The notes: generated by a model from the sequence alone, not told the origin. A stretch of DNA of 5,853 nucleotides from Acidimicrobium sp. UBA3029 (GCA_002367695.1 DFDK01000002.1:4361-10213); one strand, 5' to 3'; shown: positions 1 through 5,853, counted from the stretch's first letter. Numbers and translations: made by a program.

Positions 1-13
1 CAACGCCTGTAAT

Positions 14-424
14 GTGCAGGCTGTGACTGCATCTGCCAACAACCGTTCAGGTCTGACCAGTACATGGCGGACTGTCGTAGTGGTCTCGTGGCTTCTGGTC
101 TTCTTTGCGATCATTGCCGTTGCCGTCACAAGTCGCAATATTGGCAAGCCAACTTGGTGGCTTGGCCCCCAGTCCAATCCATCGTTCGTCTTACTGTGGG
201 CGCTTCCGTTTGCGGCACCAATCGCCAGCATCATCGCTGCAATCAAATTCGGACATATCGCAAGTTTTGTCGGTCTCGGCGCAGCACTTTTTCTTGGCGC
301 GATCGGAGTCGCCGACATCAGTAACACCCCTGGTGTTGCGCTGATCGAATGTGCTATTGCAATTTCGTCGGCACTGATAGCCATTGCCACATTTGCAGGA
401 CGCGCAGCAGTACCTCGCCCGTAA
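14..424 (+). CDS. Small four-helix integral membrane protein, function unknown
   Basis: I do not recognise this family. The 136-residue product is dominated by hydrophobic stretches at about residues 20-40, 57-77, 80-100 and 106-130, which suggests four membrane-spanning helices with very short loops. The first 18 residues are polar and the C-terminus is short (AAVPRP). No catalytic or ligand-binding motif is visible. The start is uncertain. GTG at 14 and GTG at 23 are both possible, neither has a good ribosome binding site, and the frame stays open to the left edge, so the gene could begin outside the window. A TAA in another frame at 10-12 could end an upstream gene, but too little is visible to call it. 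It ends 41 bases before argG on the same strand, so co-transcription is possible. Nothing in the protein links it to arginine metabolism. Confidence 0.7.
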   Translation: MQAVTASANNRSGLTSTWRTVVVVSWLLVFFAIIAVAVTSRNIGKPTWWLGPQSNPSFVLLWALPFAAPIASIIAAIKFGHIASFVGLGAALFLGAIGVADISNTPGVALIECAIAISSALIAIATFAGRAAVPRP

Positions 425-465
425 AGTAGTCGCTCTCGACCCACCAAAGTAAGTACCGTGGTTGT

Positions 466-1821
466 ATGCCCGAGTCAAATACATCTGCTTCAAACGCTAA
501 AGTTCTCTCCAGCCTTCCGGTTGGTGAGCGAGTAGGCATCGCTTTTTCTGGTGGCCTTGACACATCTGCAGCAGTTGCATGGATGCGCGAAAAAGGTGCT
601 CTGCCCTTTGCATACACCGCCAACCTTGGTCAACCAGACGAACCTGATTTAGACGGAGTTCCTGATCGCGCAAAGCAATATGGCGCAGAAGGTGCACGAC
701 TCATTGATTGTCGAACCGAACTCGTACATGAAGGTCTCGTTGCTTTGCAATGCGGAGCGTTTCACATCACTACTGCTGGCAAAACATACTTCAACACCAC
801 TCCACTCGGTCGCGCAGTTACTGGCACATTGCTCGTGCGTGCAATGAAAGAAGACAACGTCGACATCTGGGGCGACGGCAGCACATACAAAGGCAACGAC
901 ATCGAGCGCTTCTATCGCTACGGGCTACTTGCCAATCCAAACTTGCGCATCTACAAGCCATGGCTCGATGCAGACTTTGTGCGCGAAATGGGCGGACGCT
1001 CCGAGATGAGTGCGTTCTTGGCAGCAAAAAAGTTGCCATATCGTGACTCTGCCGAAAAGGCGTACTCCACCGATGCCAACATTTGGGGCGCAACACACGA
1101 AGCGAAAACTCTTGAAGAGCTTTCAACAAGCATGCACATCGTTGCACCGATTATGGGTGTTGCACATTACGACGAAAACATTCAGATTAAAAAAGAAGAC
1201 GTCGTTGTGCGCTTTAAAGAAGGCTGGCCAATTGCACTCAATGGCAAAGAGTTCGATTCACAAACAGAACTCGTCAACGAAGCAAACATCATTGGTGGAC
1301 GACATGGCCTCGGCATGAGCGACCAAATCGAAAACCGCATTATCGAAGCAAAGAGCCGTGGTATTTATGAGGCTCCCGGTCTCGCACTGCTGCACATCGC
1401 TTACGAGCGTCTCGTCACGGCAATTCACAACGAAAATACCATCGAAAATTATCGTCAGATGGGCCGACGCTTGGGCCGCTTGTTATACGAAGGTCGTTGG
1501 TTTGACCCACAATCGCTGATGCTGCGTGAGCCACTCATGAATTGGGTTGGCTCACTCATCACGGGCGAAGTCACGATCCAGTTGCGTCGCGGTGACGACT
1601 ATTCCATCCTCAATACATCTGGCCCGCACCTCACGTATGCGCCAGAGCGCCTGAGCATGGAGCGCGTGGAAGACGCAGCATTTGGCCCGCTTGATCGCAT
1701 TGGTCAACTCACGATGCGCAACCTCGACATTCAAGACACACGCGCCAAAATCGACGAGTATCGCGCAGCCGGCACACTCGGTAGTGGTGGTAATAGTGGT
1801 GGTTTACTTGAACTCGAGTAA
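466..1821 (+). CDS. argG: Argininosuccinate synthase, long E. coli-like type
   Basis: Argininosuccinate synthase joins citrulline and aspartate with ATP in the cytosol, giving argininosuccinate, AMP and pyrophosphate, the penultimate step of arginine synthesis. At 451 residues it is close to the E. coli enzyme (447), not to the roughly 400-residue form common in actinobacteria. The ATP-binding P-loop is FSGGLDTS at residues 27-34. Other stretches nearly identical to E. coli ArgG are YTANLGQPDE (50-59), YFNTTPLGRAVTG (108-120), WGDGSTYKGNDIERFYRYG (135-153), GGRHGLGMSDQIENRIIEAK (277-296) and IGQLTMRNLDI (412-422). All expected substrate-binding blocks are present, so the enzyme should be active. 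The C-terminus ends in a Gly/Ser-rich tail (GSGGNSGG). The ATG at 466 is the natural start and places the P-loop as in E. coli. The Shine-Dalgarno signal is weak. No argH, argR or ARG box is seen nearby. Confidence 0.97.
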   Translation: MPESNTSASNAKVLSSLPVGERVGIAFSGGLDTSAAVAWMREKGALPFAYTANLGQPDEPDLDGVPDRAKQYGAEGARLIDCRTELVHEGLVALQCGAFHITTAGKTYFNTTPLGRAVTGTLLVRAMKEDNVDIWGDGSTYKGNDIERFYRYGLLANPNLRIYKPWLDADFVREMGGRSEMSAFLAAKKLPYRDSAEKAYSTDANIWGATHEAKTLEELSTSMHIVAPIMGVAHYDENIQIKKEDVVVRFKEGWPIALNGKEFDSQTELVNEANIIGGRHGLGMSDQIENRIIEAKSRGIYEAPGLALLHIAYERLVTAIHNENTIENYRQMGRRLGRLLYEGRWFDPQSLMLREPLMNWVGSLITGEVTIQLRRGDDYSILNTSGPHLTYAPERLSMERVEDAAFGPLDRIGQLTMRNLDIQDTRAKIDEYRAAGTLGSGGNSGGLLELE

Positions 1822-1839
1822 TGCTTCGCTGTCCATCAA

Positions 1840-2985
1840 TTAGCTATTTACGAGTGCGCGAGTGATCGCGGCAGCCAGCGCGGCACGCTCGCCCATCTTT
1901 GAAATCTTGATGTATTCGCTATCTGCATGCGCACCACCACCACATGCGCCAAGTCCATCCAGAGTTGGCACGCCAATCGCTGCAGTGAAGTTGCCATCCG
2001 AACCGCCGCCTACTGCAATGCCTTGCAGATCAGAAATGCCAATACCTGTAGCAACGCTCTGTGCCACTGCATACAACGCGGTTGCAGCCGATTCGTGCAT
2101 CGGTGGTCGATTGATTGTCCCGCTCACGCTTATTGTTGCGCCAGCAACAGTTGGTTGCAGCGCACTAAAGGCAGTTTCAACACGTGCTTTTTCAGAAACT
2201 ACATTGACGCGAACATCAACTGTTATCTGCGCCGCAGCAGGCACTACATTTTCGGTTGTTCCAGCTGTGGCAATTGTTGGTGTCACCGTCGTGCCTATCT
2301 CGGGTTGAGCAATTGCAGCAATCGCTTGCACTTGAGCCGCAAGCTCCATCAATGCATTGATTCCTTTTTCGGGCTCGAGACCTGCGTGAGATGCGCGGCC
2401 AGCAATGTCGACAACAAACGTGCCGACGCCTTTGCGCGCAATCTTGAGCGCGTCACCATTGCCACTTGGTTCAAACACCAGCACATTTCCAGTTGCCTTG
2501 GCGCGCGCCTCGATGAGTTCGCGAGAAGCATATGAACCAATCTCTTCATCCGATGTAATCAAAATCTCGGCCCCACATGCCTCACGTATTTCGCTCAGCC
2601 CATAAATGGCCTGAATAATTCCTGCCTTCATGTCAAAAATGCCTGGTCCGCGAGCGATGTCTCCATCGATACTAAAACCGCGCTTGGCTACGGTGCCTTT
2701 CGGAAACACGGTGTCATGGTGTCCGACGATCAACACCTTCGTGTCGTCGCTGCCCTTCCAGTGCACATGCGGACCTTTGTCGCTCGCAATAATTTGTGGG
2801 GCCTTGCCAAGTACTTCGGTCATGACCTTTGCCAAAAACTCGGCGCTGCGCTGCAACATCTCTGGCTCATTGGATGGAGACTCGATGTTGACAAATTGCT
2901 TCACGTGCTCGACCATCTGGGCCGTGCGTAAATCCAAGTTGGCGCGCAACTCACTCGGTGTCGGTGTCCCGTTCGGCAAACTCAT
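1840..2985 (-). CDS. M20-family metallopeptidase, carboxypeptidase G2-like
   Basis: This is a two-zinc amidohydrolase of the M20 clan that most resembles glutamate carboxypeptidase (CPG2), which removes C-terminal glutamate from peptides or folates. The 381 residues contain the whole metal and catalytic set by comparison with CPG2. Metal ligands are H89 and D91 in GHHDTV, bridging D118 in GPGIFDMK, E148 in SDEEIGS, E172 in FEPSG and H353 in GAHADSEY. E147 is the general base. The lid or dimerisation domain lies at about 190-300 and carries GRASHAG with H200. No signal peptide is visible, so the enzyme is probably cytosolic, whereas Pseudomonas CPG2 is exported. ArgE or DapE activity cannot be excluded, but GHHDTVFPKGT and the glycine-rich C-terminal block fit CPG2-like members better. 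Its ATG has only an AG-rich run (GATAGAGAG) directly upstream. It converges on argG with an 18-base gap. Confidence 0.9.
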   Translation of the reverse strand: MSLPNGTPTPSELRANLDLRTAQMVEHVKQFVNIESPSNEPEMLQRSAEFLAKVMTEVLGKAPQIIASDKGPHVHWKGSDDTKVLIVGHHDTVFPKGTVAKRGFSIDGDIARGPGIFDMKAGIIQAIYGLSEIREACGAEILITSDEEIGSYASRELIEARAKATGNVLVFEPSGNGDALKIARKGVGTFVVDIAGRASHAGLEPEKGINALMELAAQVQAIAAIAQPEIGTTVTPTIATAGTTENVVPAAAQITVDVRVNVVSEKARVETAFSALQPTVAGATISVSGTINRPPMHESAATALYAVAQSVATGIGISDLQGIAVGGGSDGNFTAAIGVPTLDGLGACGGGAHADSEYIKISKMGERAALAAAITRALVNS

Positions 2986-3019
2986 CTCTCTATCGTGCCA
3001 CGCAAACTCATGCTTTTAG

Positions 3020-3104
3020 TGCCCGGGATCGGACTCGAACCGATACAGCACTTTCGTGCCAGGGGGGTTTAAGCCCCCCGCGTCTACCATTCCGCCACCT
3101 GGGC
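3020..3104 (-). tRNA. tRNA-Leu(UAA)
   Basis: The reverse complement folds as an 85-nt class II tRNA. The acceptor strand GCCCAGG pairs with CCCGGGC, leaving one A-C mismatch at 5-68. The D arm is GCG/CGC with the invariant GG in its loop. The anticodon stem GGGGG/CCCCC encloses the loop CTTAAAC, so the anticodon is TAA (leucine codons UUA and UUG). A long variable arm GCAC/GTGC closed by GAAA marks a leucine-type tRNA. The T arm is ATCGG/CCGAT with TTCGAGT in its loop. The discriminator is A, as expected for leucine. CCA is not encoded (the next bases are CTA), so it must be added after transcription. The gene begins 8 bases after the upstream hypothetical gene and ends 34 bases before the M20 peptidase on the same strand. 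Confidence 0.95.
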
Positions 3105-3112
3105 TAGCCGTT

Positions 3113-3463
3113 TTAGGCTACGCGCGTTTGGGTCTGATCCGACCGCATACTGGCGTTGGCGTCTGCAATGAAATCGGTAGAAATAAAACCGCGTATGGAA
3201 AGAATGGCCCACAGGGCTGTGCGTACCTGGTCGGCGACCGGGGCGACGAGGCGATTGACCACGATGACGCCTTCGATCATGTCGCCCAACACCGCAACAA
3301 ACGGACGGTCGCGAAGGGCTACTGCCACTACCCCACCATGTTCGCGACGGCGCACTGTGCGGTCAACACCAACAACTCGTGGTGGGCTGCGAAAACTTGG
3401 TGCATCGAGCCCAAAGCGCTGCGATTCAGCATTCAATAAACGCGCTGCAGCAGCAAATTGCAT
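3113..3463 (-). CDS. Conserved hypothetical protein, probable start at 3463
   Basis: I do not know the function. Codon choice and protein composition favour this minus-strand frame over the plus-strand frame that covers the same bases, whose product is a low-complexity Arg/Thr/Ser/Pro chain. The product is soluble and has a basic arginine-rich central block, RFGLDAPSFRSPPRVVGVDRT, followed by RRR, then a hydrophobic block with RPFVAVLGDMIEG. This looks like a small conserved actinobacterial protein, but I can name no domain. ATG at 3463 gives 116 residues and is preceded by GGGG nine bases upstream. An ATG at 3556 gives 147 residues, but its first 31 residues look unconserved and it would overlap the divergent nuclease start. 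ATG at 3514 is a third choice. The TAA lies 8 bases before the tRNA-Leu gene, so the two probably share a transcript. Confidence 0.7.
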   Translation of the reverse strand: MQFAAAARLLNAESQRFGLDAPSFRSPPRVVGVDRTVRRREHGGVVAVALRDRPFVAVLGDMIEGVIVVNRLVAPVADQVRTALWAILSIRGFISTDFIADANASMRSDQTQTRVA

Positions 3464-3523
3464 TGTCAAAGACCCCGAGTTGTTTGAGAACTGCCCGGTG
3501 GTTGCTGCTTCCATAACGGCATC

Positions 3524-3553
3524 GTGACACACCCCTGTGACACAGTGATCACT
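3524..3553. promoter_or_regulatory. Palindrome and direct repeats between divergent genes, possible operator
   Basis: The octamer GTGACACA occurs at 3524-3531 and 3537-3544, 13 bases apart. It runs into a perfect 10-bp palindrome, AGTGATCACT, at 3544-3553, whose core GTGATCAC resembles the octamer. The cluster sits between the probable starts of the hypothetical gene (3463, -) and the nuclease (3555-3588, +), where a shared regulator would bind. No convincing -10 or -35 boxes could be placed. If the long start of the hypothetical gene at 3556 is real, these bases are coding and the case weakens. The regulatory role is an inference from position and symmetry only. Confidence 0.3.
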
Positions 3554-3554
3554 C

Positions 3555-4535
3555 ATGCCAAGTACATCTACACATTCAGTTATGACTATGCAGCAGCCGC
3601 TTCACCGTTCTCTTAACCCAATGCAACAACATGCCTTGGACTCACTTGCAAAGCAGCCAGAGTGGACACCAATTTCTCGCGAGGTGGTTGAGGGTATTCG
3701 CACTCAATTGCATAACGGGCTCGCCGACATCGCAGAAAAGCTTGATCCGCAGCGCGCACTTTGGGTGAGTAAACACAAACTCACAACGGTGCACGGTTGC
3801 GAAGCACACCACATGGCCGGACTTACCGATTTTGCATGGACTGTAAACAATGTTAAAGGCACTGTGCTACACAAAGCAGTTGAGCTAGGTCTTAATTGGC
3901 AAGGTGCTGTAATTCCCGCAGATATTGTCGACATCGCACTGAATCAACTTGCCGACGATGACATGGCAAGTGCTGGGCCATTCATCGAGCAATTGTCGCC
4001 AAGCGAACGAGCCCAACTTCGCAGCTCTGCAATCGATCTCTACACAAAGTTCGACGAAAGTTTTCCACCGCTAAAAGCATCATGGCGTCCGGTGCTCGAA
4101 AGCAGCGCAAGGTACGAGATGTACGGCCAACGAATCAATCTTTCAACACGAGCCGACCTCACACTCGGTGCACCTGGCTCAAAAGTAATCGTCGACCTCA
4201 AGTCTGGACGCATTCAGCCAAGCCACCGTGAGGAGCTACGTTTTTACGCTCTCGTCGAAGCAATGCGTACTGGCCAAGCACCGCGACGTCTTGCTACCTA
4301 CTCACTTGTTACAGCACGCGCCGAAGTTGAAGATGTGACTGAGGGAGTGTTGCAAGCAGCGGTGCGCAAAACCATCGATGGCATTCATCTACTATTCGAG
4401 CTGCAACGCGATCGTCGCGAACCAACTACTAGGCCTGGCTCTTCATGCAATTGGTGTCCGCTTGCGGCAACATGCGCTACCGGCATCAAATATTTAGCCC
4501 AGCGAGACGACCCAGACGCCACACTCGACTACTAG
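3555..4535 (+). CDS. PD-(D/E)XK nuclease (RecB/Cas4-like) with probable 4Fe-4S cluster
   Basis: The 326-residue product has the layout of RecB-family nucleases. H106 lies in GTVLHKAVELG (RecB motif I). D201 lies in STRADLTLG, followed by the D-x-K-type core VIVDLKSG (D214, K216), then QPSHREELRFYALV, which matches the Q/Y motif region. Four cysteines stand where Cas4 and AddB hold a 4Fe-4S cluster: C82 in TTVHGCEAHH, and C298, C301 and C307 in CNWCPLAATC. It is therefore probably a Mg- or Mn-dependent DNA nuclease for repair or processing of DNA ends. There is no helicase domain, no adjacent addA/recB and no CRISPR array, so the partner is unknown. ATG at 3555 is the first possible start because an in-frame TGA lies at 3546-3548. 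ATG at 3582 or 3588 is equally likely and would leave room for a divergent promoter. No Shine-Dalgarno sequence or SOS box is evident. Confidence 0.85.
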   Translation: MPSTSTHSVMTMQQPLHRSLNPMQQHALDSLAKQPEWTPISREVVEGIRTQLHNGLADIAEKLDPQRALWVSKHKLTTVHGCEAHHMAGLTDFAWTVNNVKGTVLHKAVELGLNWQGAVIPADIVDIALNQLADDDMASAGPFIEQLSPSERAQLRSSAIDLYTKFDESFPPLKASWRPVLESSARYEMYGQRINLSTRADLTLGAPGSKVIVDLKSGRIQPSHREELRFYALVEAMRTGQAPRRLATYSLVTARAEVEDVTEGVLQAAVRKTIDGIHLLFELQRDRREPTTRPGSSCNWCPLAATCATGIKYLAQRDDPDATLDY

Positions 4536-4553
4536 CGCAGTCACCCAGCATTT

Positions 4554-5195
4554 TCAGTTTGTGTCTTGCCCCATCAGAGCAAGTGGCACGCCTAGCCCAA
4601 GCGAACTTCTAAAAGTTGCAATCAACTTTCCGGTCTGCACAGCAGGTTTCGGAATGCTCAGCACGTCTGGTCCGACATGGCTTGCAACGGCGTAAATGTC
4701 TTTGACATTTAATACAAAGCCCCACAATGACGCCGGCCCTGGATGCATCGTTGGTGCAGTAACGATTTCCACAACAACGCTTCCCAACCGATGAAAACCT
4801 TGTTGCATATTGTTGCCGGCATCTCGCACACGTTTGAGTGGCGCACCTGTTGCCGCACTTAACGCGTCTGATGTGCGCATCAAATCTGGGGTATTAATCA
4901 CAACATGGTCTACGCCAATGACACCCAGATCAAAATCTGAATGAACATCGGCGATACTGCGCGATTCATCAATCACATGAAATGTGGCAACCCCATCGAT
5001 GCTCGATACCGAGACGTCTGCTCCATGCAGAACCCATGCATGCAATCCGGGTTCAAGCGAGGTATCCAAGCGCAACGAAACATCACCGAGTGCAGCACGA
5101 TTACTTACGTCAAACGAGATTCCGATGAGAGCCCAATTTTGGGCCCCTCCACCAACAACTAGTTCACCAATTCGTGCCTGATCAAAAAGAGGCAC
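4554..5195 (-). CDS. VOC family protein (glyoxalase-like)
   Basis: The C-terminal half reads as a vicinal-oxygen-chelate module. It starts at VDHVVINTPDLMRT (H97 is a candidate metal ligand), continues with GFHRLGSVVVEIV (E143 is a second candidate), then LWGFVLNVKDI and a closing AVQTGKLIATFRSSLGLGVP. The first 90 residues look like a degenerate partner half-module with W21 and W54. VOC proteins include glyoxalases, dioxygenases and resistance proteins, so the substrate cannot be predicted. The 213 residues fit a small actinobacterial VOC subfamily. GTG at 5195 is the first start after the in-frame TAA that ends the bL37 gene 15 bases upstream. No ATG, GTG or TTG lies between, so translation is probably coupled to bL37. 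No signal peptide or membrane segment is visible. It converges on the nuclease gene with an 18-base gap. Confidence 0.85.
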   Translation of the reverse strand: MPLFDQARIGELVVGGGAQNWALIGISFDVSNRAALGDVSLRLDTSLEPGLHAWVLHGADVSVSSIDGVATFHVIDESRSIADVHSDFDLGVIGVDHVVINTPDLMRTSDALSAATGAPLKRVRDAGNNMQQGFHRLGSVVVEIVTAPTMHPGPASLWGFVLNVKDIYAVASHVGPDVLSIPKPAVQTGKLIATFRSSLGLGVPLALMGQDTN

Positions 5196-5210
5196 AACTG
5201 AAACTTTTGT

Positions 5211-5297
5211 TTAGCCGCGACCCATGTTTGGACGCTTACCGTGATTGGCCTTTGAGCGGCGCATACGCGCTTTTTTCTTCTTTGTTTTCTTCGACAT
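5211..5297 (-). CDS. Large-subunit ribosomal protein bL37
   Basis: This 28-residue, extremely basic protein starts MSKKTKKKKARMRR and continues with SKANHGKRPN before a short MGRG tail. The lysine/arginine-rich head followed by KANHGKRPN matches what I recall of bL37, the roughly 24-residue protein found by cryo-EM in mycobacterial 50S subunits and annotated across Actinomycetota. It would act inside the ribosome by contacting 23S rRNA. The match is from memory of the family, not an alignment. ATG at 5297 is the only sensible start. Upstream there is only a weak GGGA three bases before it. The TAA at 5211-5213 is in the same frame as the VOC gene that starts 15 bases later. The HNH gene ends 40 bases upstream on the same strand. 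Its length is below the cutoff of many gene finders, so it is easily missed. Confidence 0.85.
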   Translation of the reverse strand: MSKKTKKKKARMRRSKANHGKRPNMGRG

Positions 5298-5337
5298 AGT
5301 CCCGACACGCTATCGGCAGACTCGGCTAATCACGCCT

Positions 5338-5853
5338 TTATCCCTGCCGCCACCTTGCTCGACCATCAGAATATGCCACCCCACGCTTACTGGTTTTTGC
5401 ACACACATACGACTTGCCATTGACATATTTGCCCGTTGCACCCACCGGCTTGCACCAAGCGCCTGGGTACACAGAGACGCCCTTGTATGCAGGCAAAGTC
5501 GCAGCAGGCAAAGTAAGCATCGTGCCCATCAGTGGTGCTTCGGACCACGGCGCGATCGCCAAGCCCGCGCACGATGAATTGAGCAGGTTTTTAATTCGTC
5601 CCCACTCACTTTGATCCATCGACAAGTTCCATCGAGCTTTGATCGAGATCCAATTTCCAAGATATGTGCACACATACGACTTCAGTGGTGGCACCCAATT
5701 CGAGGGATCCTTTGCGCTTTTTTGTTGATTCAGGTTGTCTGTTACGACCTGCAGTGTGCGACGGTCTGTTGTGTCATTGGCATACGCCTTTCGCGTGGCA
5801 GCCGACCACGCCCATGCGCCAGAGTCCCAAGCTTCTTTGAGAGCAACAACGTG
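5338..5853 (-). CDS. HNH endonuclease, DUF1524/GmrSD C-terminal type (partial, N-terminus outside window)
   Basis: Only the last 171 codons are visible; the frame runs off the right edge. The visible part opens at HVVALKEAWDSGAWAW, the start of the HNH fold found in DUF1524 (GmrSD C-terminal) proteins, and its first residue is the probable catalytic histidine. Next come RKAYANDTTDRRTLQVV and DNLNQQKSAKDPSNWVPP (N42 is the likely HNH asparagine), then YVCTYLGNWISIKARWNLSM. Actinobacterial members are often secreted or anchored single-domain nucleases and not GmrSD restriction enzymes. The missing N-terminus would decide this. The C-terminal tail, about residues 121-171, has a C134/C151 pair in PGAWCKPVGATGKYVNG and KSYVCAKT, ending YSDGRARWRQG. 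It resembles short cysteine-containing repeats on actinobacterial surface proteins. The stop is TAA at 5338-5340, and bL37 starts 40 bases further on. Confidence 0.88.
   Translation of the reverse strand, partial: HVVALKEAWDSGAWAWSAATRKAYANDTTDRRTLQVVTDNLNQQKSAKDPSNWVPPLKSYVCTYLGNWISIKARWNLSMDQSEWGRIKNLLNSSCAGLAIAPWSEAPLMGTMLTLPAATLPAYKGVSVYPGAWCKPVGATGKYVNGKSYVCAKTSKRGVAYSDGRARWRQG

Noticed and set aside
10..26. TAATG overlap suggesting a coupled start at ATG 12
   Set aside because: That ATG frame meets TGA after four codons, and the upstream TAA cannot be tied to a gene from three visible codons.
1777..1803. GGT/AGT micro-repeat near the end of argG
   Set aside because: It simply encodes the flexible Gly/Ser-rich C-terminal tail and is too short to count as a repeat element.
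1812..1855. Inverted repeat ACTCG...CGAGT between argG and the peptidase as a terminator
   Set aside because: The arms are five bases with a loop over 30 bases, overlap coding sequence on both sides and lack a T-run.
1927..2535. A 202-codon plus-strand open frame opposite the M20 peptidase
   Set aside because: It is rich in Cys, His, Arg and Ser with no plausible domain, and it lies opposite a gene with a complete catalytic motif set.
3156..3527. A 123-codon plus-strand open frame opposite the hypothetical gene
   Set aside because: Its product is an Arg/Thr/Ser/Pro-rich low-complexity chain, while the minus frame gives a balanced protein with conserved-looking blocks.
3555..4535. The Cas4-like nuclease as part of a CRISPR-Cas locus
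   Set aside because: No repeat-spacer array and no cas1, cas2 or effector gene occur in the window.
5245..5577. A 110-codon plus-strand open frame
   Set aside because: It crosses bL37 and the end of the HNH gene in antisense and has no recognisable features.

Overview
The window looks like ordinary chromosome of an actinomycetote, most plausibly of the class Acidimicrobiia. It is of middling GC content and densely packed, with short gaps and no mobile element. The lineage call is an inference. It rests on a 28-residue gene resembling the actinobacterial ribosomal protein bL37, on the actinobacterial style of the HNH and VOC proteins, and on a nuclease and conserved-hypothetical pair that I associate with Acidimicrobiia.

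Layout, left to right. A small four-helix membrane protein of unknown function (14-424, +) precedes argG (466-1821, +), which encodes a long, E. coli-like argininosuccinate synthase. Convergent to argG is a carboxypeptidase-G2-like M20 metallopeptidase (1840-2985, -). Just upstream of the peptidase on the same strand lies tRNA-Leu(UAA) (3020-3104, -). Eight bases further upstream ends a conserved hypothetical gene (3113-3463 or 3113-3556, -). These three may share a transcript. A short divergent region with a 10-bp palindrome and an 8-bp direct repeat separates the hypothetical gene from a PD-(D/E)XK nuclease. The nuclease (3555-4535, +) carries four cysteines placed as in Cas4/AddB-type 4Fe-4S nucleases. 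Convergent to it is a minus-strand block: the cut-off C-terminal part of an HNH (DUF1524/GmrSD-C type) nuclease (5338-5853), then bL37 (5211-5297), then a VOC/glyoxalase-like protein (4554-5195). The gaps in this block are 40 and 15 bases.

The genes do not form one pathway: arginine synthesis, peptide hydrolysis, translation (tRNA, bL37) and nucleic-acid processing sit side by side. I do not see a clear new multi-gene system. The points most worth a second look are the tiny bL37 gene, which is below common gene-finder length limits, the stand-alone iron-sulfur nuclease with its divergent partner of unknown function, and the A-C mismatch in the acceptor stem of the tRNA. No stretch of more than 300 bases lacks a gene, and I found no convincing terminator hairpins or consensus promoters.
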